In this document: positions 1 through 8,684 of the stretch, piece by piece
Position numbering within the stretch: the first letter of the stretch is position 1
Layout of the letters: each line of letters begins with the position of its first letter
NCBI RefSeq assembly: GCF_030122845.1
Contig: NZ_CP126084.1
Coordinates: 4,984,501 to 5,048,500 of the forward strand
Direction of reading: 5' to 3'
From: Paenibacillus woosongensis
GTDB lineage: Bacteria > Bacillota > Bacilli > Paenibacillales > Paenibacillaceae
Length of the DNA stretch: 64,000 nucleotides
Position numbers and translations under genes: made by a program
The notes under the pieces: model-generated
Databases searched by the model: none
Told to the model about the DNA's origin: nothing
Seen by the model: only the letters and a program-made list of their open reading frames with translations

Positions 1-52
1 CTATTATGGCAAAACGCCAAGCGAGTATAGAAATGGCCCGGTCGCACCATGA
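1..52 (+). CDS. C-terminal end of an AraC-type response regulator (partial)
   Basis: Reading from base 2, the frame encodes YYGKTPSEYRNGPVAP and then TGA at 50-52. YYGxTPSEYR is the usual last helix of the AraC-type DNA-binding domain in YesN-like response regulators. Its stop overlaps the ATG of the histidine kinase by four bases (ATGA), the usual coupling of YesN and YesM genes. Only the last 16 residues lie in the window, so the receiver domain is inferred from the neighbour and not seen. This tail also explains why the kinase ATG has no clear upstream ribosome binding site. Confidence 0.75.
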   Translation, partial: YYGKTPSEYRNGPVAP

Positions 53-1809
53 GGGAGAAGTATTTCATCAAGCATCTGGCAACCTTCCTCATACCGCTGC
101 TTGTTCCGATCGTCATTTTCGGCGCCTTGTCAACGGTGACGTCGCAGCATGACATCAAGGCCGATATAAATCAGAACAGCAGCTTTCTGCTGCAGCAGTC
201 GCAGACCCAGCTGGAGATGATTCTGAATGAGCTGGATACGCTATATTTGGCACTCTATGACAATAAAGATATTTTTAACGAGTTGTCGGCTGTGCTGGTC
301 AATCCGTACTATACCTACGAGAGCTCAACGTCCAACCGGATTATCTCCAGCTTCTTGAATGCTTTTACCAGCTCCAAGCCTTATATTCAATCCTTCTATC
401 TATATGTCGATAATCCGAACCAGCGCTTCCTCTCCTCTGTCGACGGTCTGGTGACGCTGGATCATTATTACGATACGGCCTGGTATGAGCAGTTCATGGC
501 CTACAGTGGACCGCCTACTAAGTGGACTGTGCGGAGGAATATCCGCTTCTATGATTTCGAGACGAATCCTACGGCGATCGTGACGTTCTATAACGTACTG
601 GTGCCGCAGAAGATCGGGATTATTCTAAACATCCGCCCGAAATACATCGAGAGCATTCTCGATGACATTACAACTTATGAGGGGCAGCAGCTGCTTGTGC
701 TCGATGAAGAGAACAACGTCATCTTCTCCAACCACCACGGGGACTTGTTTCAGGATAAGGACATCGAGTGGATCGCAGGGCAATCCTCGGCGTTCTTCGA
801 TATGAAGACCTCGCAGGGGCTGGTCAATATCACCAAAGTCGAGTCGGAGCGCTACAAGTGGAAATATGTATCGGCCATTCCCCATTCCGAGCTGTACAAG
901 ACCCCGACGCGCATTTTCAAATACACGGTGCTCTTTGTGGCGATAGCGGTGGTGTGCGGACTGATTCTTACATATTACGTCGTTAGCCGCAATTACAAGC
1001 AGCTGAGAATGATTCGGATGCTGATCAAATCGGCTGAGGATCGCCATGTGCCCTTGAAGCCGCCGGGGAAAGTGAGGGACGAGTACTCCTATATTCTGCA
1101 CAATATGATTACGCATTTTATTGAGCACCGGTATATCCGAACCCAGCTTCTGGAGAAAAAATACCGGCTGCAGTTCATGGAGCTGCTCGCCCTGCAGTCG
1201 CAAATCAACCCGCATTTCCTTTATAACACCCTGCACTCGGTGTATTGGGAATCGGTCGCCTTGACGGGCAAACCTAACAAAGCCAGCGAAATGATCGAGG
1301 ATCTGTCCGATATCCTCTCCTACTCCTTCAGCGAACCGACAAAATCAGTCACCTGGAAGGAGGAAATCGCCAATGCCGTCAGCTATGTCAACATTCAGAA
1401 GAAGCGATATAAAGATAAGTTCGACGTCATCTTCGAGTATGAGGAGGAGATTACACAGCTGTTTACGATGAAGCTGCTCCTGCAGCCGCTTCTTGAGAAC
1501 AGCATCTACCACGGCATTAAAGAGAAGGAAGGTCCCGGATTGATCAAGGTGAAGCTTGTCCGACAGGAAGAGCGGCTGCGCATCACTGTTATCGACAACG
1601 GCATTGGCATCGAACCTGGAACGCTGGCAGAAATCCGGAGCCGGCTCGATTCGGACGAGGAGCGGACGAAGCATGTCGGCATGTTTAATACGAACAAGAG
1701 GCTGAAGCTGATGTACAACCATATGTACAGCTTCCAGATTCGCAGCAAGCCGGGCCTTGGCACCATGGTTGAGATGATTCTCCCTGTACAGGAAGTGCGG
1801 CATGACTGA
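49..1809 (+). CDS. YesM-type sensor histidine kinase
   Basis: A membrane sensor kinase of 586 residues. A transmembrane helix lies near residues 12-32, followed by an extracellular sensor region to about 290, a second helix at about 292-313, a HAMP-like segment, and a His_kinase domain with the motif QINPHFLYNTLH in which His389 is the predicted phosphorylation site. An HATPase domain follows, with N-box residues near LLQPLLENSIYHG, the G1 box DNGIGI and the G2 region GLGT. This is the LytS/YesM class, which in Paenibacillus usually senses carbohydrates or cell-wall stress and pairs with AraC-type response regulators. The partner's end is seen immediately upstream with a four-base overlap. 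The signal sensed cannot be told from the sequence. Confidence 0.93.
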   Translation: MREKYFIKHLATFLIPLLVPIVIFGALSTVTSQHDIKADINQNSSFLLQQSQTQLEMILNELDTLYLALYDNKDIFNELSAVLVNPYYTYESSTSNRIISSFLNAFTSSKPYIQSFYLYVDNPNQRFLSSVDGLVTLDHYYDTAWYEQFMAYSGPPTKWTVRRNIRFYDFETNPTAIVTFYNVLVPQKIGIILNIRPKYIESILDDITTYEGQQLLVLDEENNVIFSNHHGDLFQDKDIEWIAGQSSAFFDMKTSQGLVNITKVESERYKWKYVSAIPHSELYKTPTRIFKYTVLFVAIAVVCGLILTYYVVSRNYKQLRMIRMLIKSAEDRHVPLKPPGKVRDEYSYILHNMITHFIEHRYIRTQLLEKKYRLQFMELLALQSQINPHFLYNTLHSVYWESVALTGKPNKASEMIEDLSDILSYSFSEPTKSVTWKEEIANAVSYVNIQKKRYKDKFDVIFEYEEEITQLFTMKLLLQPLLENSIYHGIKEKEGPGLIKVKLVRQEERLRITVIDNGIGIEPGTLAEIRSRLDSDEERTKHVGMFNTNKRLKLMYNHMYSFQIRSKPGLGTMVEMILPVQEVRHD

Positions 1810-1829
1810 TCATGCCGCACTTTGAATTT
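1795..1829 (+). terminator. Rho-independent terminator of the kinase gene
   Basis: A perfect 11-bp inverted repeat (1795-1805 with 1810-1820, loop CTGA) is followed by a T-rich stretch. The left arm covers the last codons and the stop of the kinase gene, so the terminator is partly coding. Confidence 0.8.
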
Positions 1830-1907
1830 AACTGGGGCGTCGCTTTGTTGTTGACTTTATTTGCACACTGTTTACACATATTGGGGCGTAAGTTCGTTCC
1901 CAAGGCC

Positions 1908-2732
1908 TTACACTTTGTTCTGCTTGCGGTACTGCAGCGGGGAACGCTTGGCAATCTGCTTGAACACCCTGCCGAAATGAGCGATGCTGTCAAAGCCGGT
2001 CTGCTCGGCGATGGCCGTTATTTTATCCTCCGTTTCCTTCAGCAGCGTCTGGGCTTCGCGGATTCGCACGTAGTTCAAATATTCGATCACCGTGAACCCT
2101 GTCGTTTGCTTGAAAATGCGGCATAAATACGTCTCGCTAATGTAAAAATGTTCTGCGATGCCTTCCAAGGTCAGCCTCTCGGCGTAATGTGCATTCAAAT
2201 ATTCGAGAATGCGGTAGACCCTGCGCTGCTTCTCGCTAGACTCCGGAAGAACAGGCTCTGTAGCCTCCTCCCGCATGCGGCCGATCAGAATAAGCAGCTG
2301 AAGCAGCAGCGCCTGCAAATACGGCGTATAACCTGTGGCAGCTTCCCTTTGCTCTCGCAGCATATCCTGGAGAATATCGACGATTCGTCCTTGCTCGTGC
2401 ACGTCCGGCCGCAGCAGGAAGCTCTCTCCCTGAAACAGCGGCAGATCGCCGACGCCTAACCCCAGCAGCGGCTCCAGGAATGAGTCCTCAAAGTTGATCA
2501 ATATCCGCTCATGCGTGGAGCGGCCTTTGCTCGTTGTCCGGTGCAGCTGGTTCTTGTTAATGAACAGCAGATCGCCGACCTGCAGGGCATATATCCGGTC
2601 GTTGACATAGTAATATCGTTCCCCGGCCAGCAAATAATAGATTTCGTAGCTTTCATGAAAATGGTCGGAATCCATATTGAATGTTCCCGTTCGTTTGATC
2701 TGCTCGACATCAAAAAAAGGTACGATATTCAT
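1908..2732 (-). CDS. AraC family transcriptional regulator
   Basis: A 274-residue regulator. Residues from about 10 to 150 form a cupin-like AraC_binding domain (HESYEIYYLLAGERYYYVND is typical). The last 100 residues hold two helix-turn-helix motifs, with YISETYLCRIFKQTTG and the closing motif GFDSIAHFGRVFKQ...SPLQYRKQ. Such proteins bind a sugar or similar ligand in the cupin and switch on nearby genes. It is divergent from the Gfo/Idh/MocA oxidoreductase gene, with only 130 bases between the starts, so that gene is its most likely target (inference). An AGGGATG ribosome binding site precedes the ATG. Confidence 0.92.
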   Translation of the reverse strand: MNIVPFFDVEQIKRTGTFNMDSDHFHESYEIYYLLAGERYYYVNDRIYALQVGDLLFINKNQLHRTTSKGRSTHERILINFEDSFLEPLLGLGVGDLPLFQGESFLLRPDVHEQGRIVDILQDMLREQREAATGYTPYLQALLLQLLILIGRMREEATEPVLPESSEKQRRVYRILEYLNAHYAERLTLEGIAEHFYISETYLCRIFKQTTGFTVIEYLNYVRIREAQTLLKETEDKITAIAEQTGFDSIAHFGRVFKQIAKRSPLQYRKQNKV

Positions 2733-2862
2733 AGAACATCCCTCGCCGCAAATTTAGGATAATATATGCATACTTTTTAGTGAAATGACTAAGAAAAGCT
2801 TAGATTTTTGCATTTCATATACTATAAGATAGATTCAAACCAATGTAAATGGAGTGATCACC

Positions 2863-4149
2863 TTGTCCAAGAAGAAATATGTCATCGTAGGTGTCGGAGG
2901 CCGGGCTGAATTTTTCTATAGTGAGCTGATTACTACGTATAAGGAAACCTCGGAGCTGGTAGCCATTTGCGACGTCAACCAGACGAGAATGAACTACACG
3001 AACAAACTGTTGAAGGACAAATACAACTATCATGAAGTACCAACATACAAAGCGGAAGACTTTGACCGGATGATCGAGGAAACGAAGCCGGATTACGTAC
3101 TGGTATGCACGATCGACCGCACGCACCATAAATACATCGTTCGGGCCATGGAACTGGGCTGTGACGTCATTTCCGAGAAGCCGATGACCGTGGACGAGGA
3201 GAAATGCCAGGAAATCTTCGACGCCATCGAACGGACGGGCCGTGATCTGCGCGTGACGTTCAACTACCGCTATGCTCCTCATAATACGAAAATCCGCGAA
3301 GTCATTATGGACGGAACGCTGGGCGAAATTCTCTCCGTCAATTTCGAATGGCTGCTGAACACCCAGCACGGGGCCGACTATTTCCGCAGATGGCATCGCG
3401 ACAAACGCAACAGCGGCGGACTGCTCGTGCATAAATCTACGCACCATTTCGACCTGATGAATTTCTGGCTGGATTCCAAGCCGGATACCGTATTCGCCAT
3501 GGGCGACCTGCGCTTCTACGGCAAGGAAAATGCCGAGAAACGCGGAGTGACCGAATTCTATCAGCGCGCCTATGGCAGCAAAGCGGCTGAGAACGATCCT
3601 TTTGCCCTGCACCTCGACCGTAATGAGCACTTAAAGAGCTTGTACCTCGATGCCGAACATGAGGACGGGTATCAGCGCGACCAAAGCGTGTTCGGGGATA
3701 ACATCAGCATCGAAGATACGATGAGCGTCATGGTGAAATACAAAAATAAAACCGTCATGAACTATTCCCTGAACGCCTACTTGCCGTGGGAAGGCTTCAT
3801 TATCGTGTTCAACGGCACGAAAGGACGCATGGAGGTACGGGTTACCGAGCAATCCTACGTCAATTCCGGCGGCAAGAAAGAAAACGAAGGCGCGCTGGAG
3901 GGCATGGACATCACGATCTATCCTCACTTTGCCGAGCCTTACAAAGTCCAGGTCGAACAGGCCTCCGGCGGCCACGGCGGCGGCGATCCGGTCATGCTGC
4001 GCGACATCTTCGACAAAAAACAGGAGGACCGCTTCAACCGCGCTGCCTCCCATATCGACGGCGCCATGTCCATCATGACGGGCATTGCCGCCAACCGCTC
4101 GATCCGCACCGGTCAACCGGTGAAGATCGATGATTTGTTCAAAATATAG
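2863..4149 (+). CDS. Gfo/Idh/MocA family oxidoreductase
   Basis: A predicted NAD(P)-dependent sugar or cyclitol dehydrogenase of about 428 residues. The N-terminal Rossmann fold begins KKYVIVGVGGRAEFF, and the family catalytic region EKPMTVDEEKC (the EKP motif) lies near residue 107. The C-terminal alpha/beta domain includes GGLLVHKSTHHFDLMNFW, with the conserved catalytic-type histidine pair. The start is chosen at TTG 2863 because GGAG at 2851-2854 sits eight bases upstream; the GTG at 2854 would overlap that ribosome binding site. It is transcribed away from an AraC regulator, suggesting induction by a carbohydrate. The exact substrate cannot be inferred. Confidence 0.9.
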   Translation: MSKKKYVIVGVGGRAEFFYSELITTYKETSELVAICDVNQTRMNYTNKLLKDKYNYHEVPTYKAEDFDRMIEETKPDYVLVCTIDRTHHKYIVRAMELGCDVISEKPMTVDEEKCQEIFDAIERTGRDLRVTFNYRYAPHNTKIREVIMDGTLGEILSVNFEWLLNTQHGADYFRRWHRDKRNSGGLLVHKSTHHFDLMNFWLDSKPDTVFAMGDLRFYGKENAEKRGVTEFYQRAYGSKAAENDPFALHLDRNEHLKSLYLDAEHEDGYQRDQSVFGDNISIEDTMSVMVKYKNKTVMNYSLNAYLPWEGFIIVFNGTKGRMEVRVTEQSYVNSGGKKENEGALEGMDITIYPHFAEPYKVQVEQASGGHGGGDPVMLRDIFDKKQEDRFNRAASHIDGAMSIMTGIAANRSIRTGQPVKIDDLFKI

Positions 4150-4161
4150 GCAGACAAAAGA

Positions 4162-4198
4162 GCCTTCGCTGCAGAGCACTGCGGCGAAGGCTTGTTGT
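4162..4198 (+). terminator. Terminator after the oxidoreductase gene
   Basis: An 8-bp stem GCCTTCGC / GCGAAGGC (4162-4169 and 4184-4191) with additional weak pairing inside is followed by TTGTTGT. It sits 12 bases after the stop codon. Confidence 0.75.
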
Positions 4199-4323
4199 AA
4201 ACCGGGTCGCGGTTGTTATGCGGTACTCCCCGGGTACTGGTGCTGGCCAAGACGAATTTAGTTAACCCTTTGCGCTTTCTTCACGGCCCCCTAAACTGCT
4301 GATTTATGACTAGGGTCAGGTAA

Positions 4324-4437
4324 CTAGATGTATTTCATGCAGTTAGTTCAACGCCCCTGGCTGTGTTAGAGGGAACTAACTGCATGTTTTACATTTAGCA
4401 CATGTATTTTCTTATAAAATTGCTTAGCTAGATGTAT
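4324..4437. repeat. Intergenic repeat unit with a 14-bp inverted repeat
   Basis: The stretch from 4199 to 4504 has no gene. It contains a perfect 14-bp inverted repeat (4336-4349 with 4373-4386, spacer 23 bases) and a 10-bp direct repeat CTAGATGTAT at 4324-4333 and 4428-4437. The sequence is AT-rich compared with the genes around it. The arrangement looks like a small dispersed intergenic repeat, perhaps a miniature mobile or mRNA-structured element, but family membership cannot be shown from one copy. Confidence 0.5.
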
Positions 4438-4496
4438 AAAATACACTTAGTTTTTAAGTTACATGAGCTTCTAGAAGGCGTATAGCCTCGTCAAAA

Positions 4497-4524
4497 AGCA
4501 AAAACCCTCCACATACCTGGAGGG
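4497..4524 (-). terminator. Terminator of the siderophore operon
   Basis: On the minus strand a perfect 7-bp stem CCCTCCA / TGGAGGG (4505-4511, 4518-4524) with a 6-base loop is followed by a run of T (A at 4499-4504 on the plus strand). It ends the four-gene siderophore import operon. Confidence 0.85.
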
Positions 4525-4604
4525 CTCTGCATTATCTTCACCTTCAAACTTCACTCATGTTATTTCCATTCAGTCCTGCTCAAAACCTGCGCTACCTACT
4601 CAGT

Positions 4605-5600
4605 CTATTTGATGCCTTCTTGCACTTCTTTGGCCATTTCCGGTACGGAGATCAACCCGCCGCCGGACAGGTACCAGTAGCTGGCATCAAGATAGATGAT
4701 TTTGCCGTTCTTGTAGGCATTTGTTTTCTTCACCAGATCGTTCTCCACCAGCTTGGATGCCGGCTCTGCCTCCTGGCCTCCTTCGCTAACTACAGCGTCG
4801 CGATCAATGACGAACAGATAGTCCGGATTCTTCTCCGCTACAAACTCGAAAGAGATGCTTTGTCCATGCGTAGATACTTCAATCGTATCGTCTGCAGGCG
4901 CGATGCCGAACTCATCGTGAATAATGCCGAAGCGGGAGCCCGGGCCATACGCGCTCACTTTGCCACCCGTCGTCAAAATAACAAGTCCCTTGCCTTCACT
5001 TGCAGCCGCTTGCTCGTTGATGGCCTTAACGGAATCCTCGATGGCTCCCCATTCCTGACCCACTTCAGCTTCTTTGCCGAATATTTGTCCCAGGATATCC
5101 AGGTTCTCCTTCATGGATTCCAAATACTTTGAATTGTCTACGCCCAAATAAATCGTTGGAGCAATTTGACTCAATTCATCGTAGGCTTCCCCCGTACGCC
5201 CGGAAATAAAGATCACTCCCGGCTTCATCGCATTCAGCTTCTCGAAATCCGGCTCTTTCAGCGTGCCGACATTGGTATATTTGGAGTCTTCATATTTCTT
5301 CAGGTGAGGCGGCAGATTGGATTGCGGCACTCCTGTCACTTCTACACCCAGCTTGTCGAGTGATTCCAGCGTACCGTAGTCGAACACAGCGATACTGCCC
5401 GGATTCTTCTTCAGCGTTGTCGTTCCAAGCTGATGTGTAATCGACAGCTCTTCATTATCGGCGGGAGCTTCCGCCGCAGGAGCCGATGTTTCAGGCGCAT
5501 TGCCGGCATTCCCCGCAGTATTTCCTTTATTCGCGCCACAAGCTGCCAGTACGAATACTAAAAACAAAGACATAACCAGTAAGGATAATTTCTTGTTCAC
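4605..5600 (-). CDS. yclQ: Siderophore ABC transporter substrate-binding lipoprotein (YclQ-like)
   Basis: A 331-residue lipoprotein that binds a ferric siderophore outside the membrane and passes it to the permease. The signal peptide ends with lipobox LAAC (Cys21), followed by a low-complexity linker and a class III periplasmic-binding fold (helical-backbone type). The motifs SIAVFDYGTLESLDKLGV and KPGVIFISGR are typical of the YclQ/CeuE group. It is the last gene of an operon in the order permease, permease, ATPase, binding protein, exactly that of Bacillus subtilis yclNOPQ, whose YclQ binds petrobactin. The siderophore used here is inferred from that match only. It starts with GTG after GAGGTGA. 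Confidence 0.85.
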   Translation of the reverse strand: MNKKLSLLVMSLFLVFVLAACGANKGNTAGNAGNAPETSAPAAEAPADNEELSITHQLGTTTLKKNPGSIAVFDYGTLESLDKLGVEVTGVPQSNLPPHLKKYEDSKYTNVGTLKEPDFEKLNAMKPGVIFISGRTGEAYDELSQIAPTIYLGVDNSKYLESMKENLDILGQIFGKEAEVGQEWGAIEDSVKAINEQAAASEGKGLVILTTGGKVSAYGPGSRFGIIHDEFGIAPADDTIEVSTHGQSISFEFVAEKNPDYLFVIDRDAVVSEGGQEAEPASKLVENDLVKKTNAYKNGKIIYLDASYWYLSGGGLISVPEMAKEVQEGIK

Positions 5601-5643
5601 TACAATTCACCTCATTATTATTTTCGCGATGGCTGCCCATCTG

Positions 5644-6402
5644 TTATGTGAAATAGACGCAAATCTTATTGCCCCCGATCGTTTCGATCGGAATGTCCAT
5701 GTCATATACTTCCCTAAGCACATCTTGATCCATGATTTCGTCGGTCGTCCCCTCTTTGACGATTCTTCCGTCCTTCAGAGCCACGATATAATCCGAATAA
5801 CAGGACGCAAAGTTGATATCATGGATCACAAGCACAACCGTCTTGCCCAGTTCATCCACGAGCCGGCGCAGCACCTTCATGATCTGCACGGAATGCTTCA
5901 TGTCCAAATTATTGAGCGGTTCGTCCAGCAGAACGTATTCGGTATTCTGGGCGATAACCATGGCGATGAACGCCCGCTGCTTCTGACCGCCGCTGAGCTC
6001 ATCCAGGTATTTGTCTCTCATCGGTTCAAGATCCATGTAGGCTATAGCCTCATCGACGTATTTCACGTCCTCCTTCGTCAGCTTCCCTTGCGAATAAGGG
6101 AACCGTCCGAAGCTGACCAAATCCTTGACCGTAAGCCGAATGTTGATATGGTTCGATTGCTTCAAAATCGAAATTTTCTTCGCCAGCTCATTGCTTTTCC
6201 AGCTGCCGATTTCCTGGCCGTCGATGACGACCTCACCCTCATCCTTCGTAATTAACCGGCTGATCATCGACATCAGCGTGCTCTTGCCGGCTCCGTTCGG
6301 GCCGATAAACGAAGTGATTTTCCCTGGGGCGATGTCGACGGATACGTTGTCGACCACCTTTTTGCCGCCGTATTTCTTTGATACTCCCCTGACCTTTACC
6401 AC
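5644..6402 (-). CDS. yclP: Siderophore ABC transporter ATP-binding protein (YclP-like)
   Basis: A 252-residue ATPase of the FecE/FepC class that powers ferric siderophore import. Visible motifs are Walker A GPNGAGKST (residues 34-42), Q-loop KQSNHINIR, signature LSGGQKQR near 137, Walker B YVLLDEPLNNLDM and the H-loop VIHDINFA. The length equals that of B. subtilis YclP. It overlaps the upstream permease gene by seven bases and is followed after 43 bases by the binding-protein gene. It starts at GTG with AAGGAG eight bases upstream. Confidence 0.88.
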   Translation of the reverse strand: MVKVRGVSKKYGGKKVVDNVSVDIAPGKITSFIGPNGAGKSTLMSMISRLITKDEGEVVIDGQEIGSWKSNELAKKISILKQSNHINIRLTVKDLVSFGRFPYSQGKLTKEDVKYVDEAIAYMDLEPMRDKYLDELSGGQKQRAFIAMVIAQNTEYVLLDEPLNNLDMKHSVQIMKVLRRLVDELGKTVVLVIHDINFASCYSDYIVALKDGRIVKEGTTDEIMDQDVLREVYDMDIPIETIGGNKICVYFT

Positions 6403-7346
6403 GATTTGTTCTCCTTCAGCAGTAGATAGATAAAGTACACCCCACCAATAAAGTTAATGATGACGCTTAGTGAGGTGGAGAAAGTAAACACTCTTTCCAC
6501 AACCAGCTGCCCACCGACAAGGGCGATAATGCTAATTAAGGATGCCCCGGCAATCAACTGCCTGTGACGGTAAGTGTTCAGAAATTGATACGCCACGTTG
6601 GCCACGAGCAGCCCAAGGAAGGTAATCGGTCCAACCAGCGCCGTCGAAATGGAGATGAGAATCGCCACAACAATCAGCATCCGCTTCACAACATCATCGT
6701 AGCTGATTCCCAAGTTGACGGCGTGATCCCGGCCCAAGGCCAGAACGTCCAGATATTTATTGAATCTGGCAAAATAAATCCCGGTCAGGAACACTCCAGC
6801 CAAAGCGATCAGTAAAATGTCCGAATTGATGTTGTTGAAGCTGGCGAACATTTTATCCTTAACGATCAAAAATTCGTTAGGATCAATCAGCTTCTGCATA
6901 AAAGACGACAAGCTGGAGAAAAACGTGCCAAAGATCAAACCGATCAGCAGCAAATAATAAATGTTCCGGCCTTCCCTTCGGAAGAGCATCTGGTACAAGA
7001 GCAGCGCGAACAGCACCATGAATCCTACCGCCAGAACGAACTGCATGTTCTTGCTCATCAGCGTCAGCGCCGTAGAGCCGAATACAAACACGATAATGGT
7101 CTGCAGGAGCATATACAATGAATCCAGGCCGATAATGCTCGGCGTAAGGATGCGGTTGTTCGTAATCGTCTGGAACACAACGGTGGAAAACGCTATGGCC
7201 GTTCCTGTGAGGAGGATGGCGATCAGCTTCTTGCCTCGTTTAGGGAGGATATAGTCCCAATGGCCTCCTGCATCAATCGTCATGAACAACACGGCAAGCA
7301 CGATTGCGAGAATGGCCAAGGCTGCTATTTTTGTTCTAATGCTCAT
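6396..7346 (-). CDS. yclO: Siderophore ABC transporter permease (YclO-like)
   Basis: A 316-residue integral membrane protein of the FecCD family with eight to ten hydrophobic segments. The cytoplasmic loop that meets the ATPase contains LGISYDDV and the conserved GPITFLGLLVANVAY. It pairs with the permease encoded just upstream to form the heterodimeric channel. It overlaps that gene by 11 bases and the ATPase gene by 7, indicating translational coupling. Length and position match B. subtilis YclO. Confidence 0.87.
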   Translation of the reverse strand: MSIRTKIAALAILAIVLAVLFMTIDAGGHWDYILPKRGKKLIAILLTGTAIAFSTVVFQTITNNRILTPSIIGLDSLYMLLQTIIVFVFGSTALTLMSKNMQFVLAVGFMVLFALLLYQMLFRREGRNIYYLLLIGLIFGTFFSSLSSFMQKLIDPNEFLIVKDKMFASFNNINSDILLIALAGVFLTGIYFARFNKYLDVLALGRDHAVNLGISYDDVVKRMLIVVAILISISTALVGPITFLGLLVANVAYQFLNTYRHRQLIAGASLISIIALVGGQLVVERVFTFSTSLSVIINFIGGVYFIYLLLKENKSW

Positions 7347-8289
7347 ATGTCTTTCTCCTCATTAGCAAGTACAGGAAAACGCCGCTGCCGATAACACCCA
7401 CGGTCAGGCCGATGGGCACCTCATACGGGTAAATGATGACCCTTCCCAGAATGTCGCACGCCAGAACGAATACAGCTCCTAGCAGCGCCGTACCCGACAG
7501 GTTCTTCTTCAGGTTGTCCCCTTGGAAGATCGTCACCAGATTCGGCACGATGAGGCCGATGAAAGGAATCGAACCTACCGTCAGCACAACAACCGAGGTG
7601 ACCAGCGCCACGATAAAGAGCCCTATATTGACGACCTGCTTATAATTCAGGCCAAGATTGACGGAGAACTCTTCGCCCATGCCCGCAACCGTAAATTTAT
7701 TCGCATAAAAATAAGCCGCGGCTACAAGAGGGACGCTTATGTAAAGAAGCTCGTACCGTCCCTGCATGACCATGGAGAAATCACCAAACAGCCATGCATT
7801 CATGCTCTGAATCAGATCATACTTGTATGCGAAAAATGTCGTCGCCGAGCTGACAATTCCGCCGAACATCAACCCGACCAGCGGAATGAAGATCGAATCC
7901 TTGTATTTCACTTTGTCGAGTATTTTCATGAAAATGAGGGTACCAAGCATCGCAAACACGAAGGCAACAGCGATTTTGCCAAGCGGTCCCGCAGAAGAGA
8001 ACAGAAGCATCGATACCATGATGCCGAACCCTGCGGAATCCATTGTTCCCGCCGTCGTAGGCGAGACGAACTTGTTGCGCGTCAGCTGCTGCATAATTAA
8101 ACCGACGATGCTCATGCTTACCCCGGCGATAATAATGCTGATCAGTCTAGGAAACCGGCTAATTCGCATGATTTCCCACTGTTCCGGATCTAGGCGAAGC
8201 AAGTCCATCAATGAAGTCGTCTTGGCTCCGATCAAGAGCGAAACGACGGATAATACGATTAGCGCTGTTATCAGATATGTCTTCTTCAT
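7336..8289 (-). CDS. yclN: Siderophore ABC transporter permease (YclN-like)
   Basis: A 317-residue FecCD-family membrane permease, the first gene of the siderophore operon. It shows multiple hydrophobic helices, an N-terminal signal-anchor helix, and the conserved region GSIPFIGLIVPNLVTIF before the last helices. The ATG is preceded by AAGGAC. A near-consensus Fur box lies 67 bases upstream of the start, so iron-repressed expression of the whole operon is likely. Gene order and size match yclN of Bacillus. Confidence 0.87.
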   Translation of the reverse strand: MKKTYLITALIVLSVVSLLIGAKTTSLMDLLRLDPEQWEIMRISRFPRLISIIIAGVSMSIVGLIMQQLTRNKFVSPTTAGTMDSAGFGIMVSMLLFSSAGPLGKIAVAFVFAMLGTLIFMKILDKVKYKDSIFIPLVGLMFGGIVSSATTFFAYKYDLIQSMNAWLFGDFSMVMQGRYELLYISVPLVAAAYFYANKFTVAGMGEEFSVNLGLNYKQVVNIGLFIVALVTSVVVLTVGSIPFIGLIVPNLVTIFQGDNLKKNLSGTALLGAVFVLACDILGRVIIYPYEVPIGLTVGVIGSGVFLYLLMRRKTYEH

Positions 8290-8355
8290 TTCAAGTCCTT
8301 AGTCTCGTCCCCCTGATCAGAGGAACTTAATGTCATTGCCGGCAAGACCATTGTT

Positions 8356-8374
8356 AATAATGATATTCATTATC
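8356..8374 (-). promoter_or_regulatory. Fur box of the siderophore operon
   Basis: The 19 bases match the classical Fur consensus GATAATGATAATCATTATC at 17 positions and are nearly palindromic. They lie 67 bases upstream of the first gene of the siderophore operon, in the expected promoter position. Confidence 0.85.
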
Positions 8375-8581
8375 AATTAGTTTAAATTATACATAGGCGC
8401 TTCCAGCCTTGTCAACCATTTAAATTTTGAAACTTCAGGCAGGACAAGGTCTGAAGCGGATTCTTAACGTTGCTGCAGGCTGATCTGCCGCCGCTTTCCA
8501 GTTTTTCTTCGCCTGCCTTAACTCACAATATTGCATAAAAATACATGTCATTCTCAATTGCATTCTCAGGTACAATAGCAG
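8375..8581. other. Intergenic region with a TGAGAATG direct repeat
   Basis: No gene is seen here. On the minus strand the octamer TGAGAATG occurs twice, 12 bases apart (plus-strand CATTCTCA at 8549-8556 and 8561-8568). TGAGAAT resembles a Fur half-site, so this may be a second, degenerate Fur-type site or a remnant. The distance to the siderophore operon (about 260 bases) is long for direct control. Confidence 0.3.
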
Positions 8582-8630
8582 AAAAAAACTTGCAGGCTGC
8601 GTCCTCTGCCTCTAGGGACGAACCTGCAAG
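8582..8630 (-). terminator. Terminator after the broken oxidoreductase
   Basis: An 8-bp outer stem CTTGCAGG / CCTGCAAG (8589-8596, 8623-8630), with a further GTCC/GGAC stem inside, is followed on the minus strand by seven T. It still stands at the end of the pseudogene. Confidence 0.8.
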
Positions 8631-8684
8631 CTGCCTTACGATTAAAGGCGGGCTCTAGGCTCTAGATGATAGGCCCTGCCCCTC

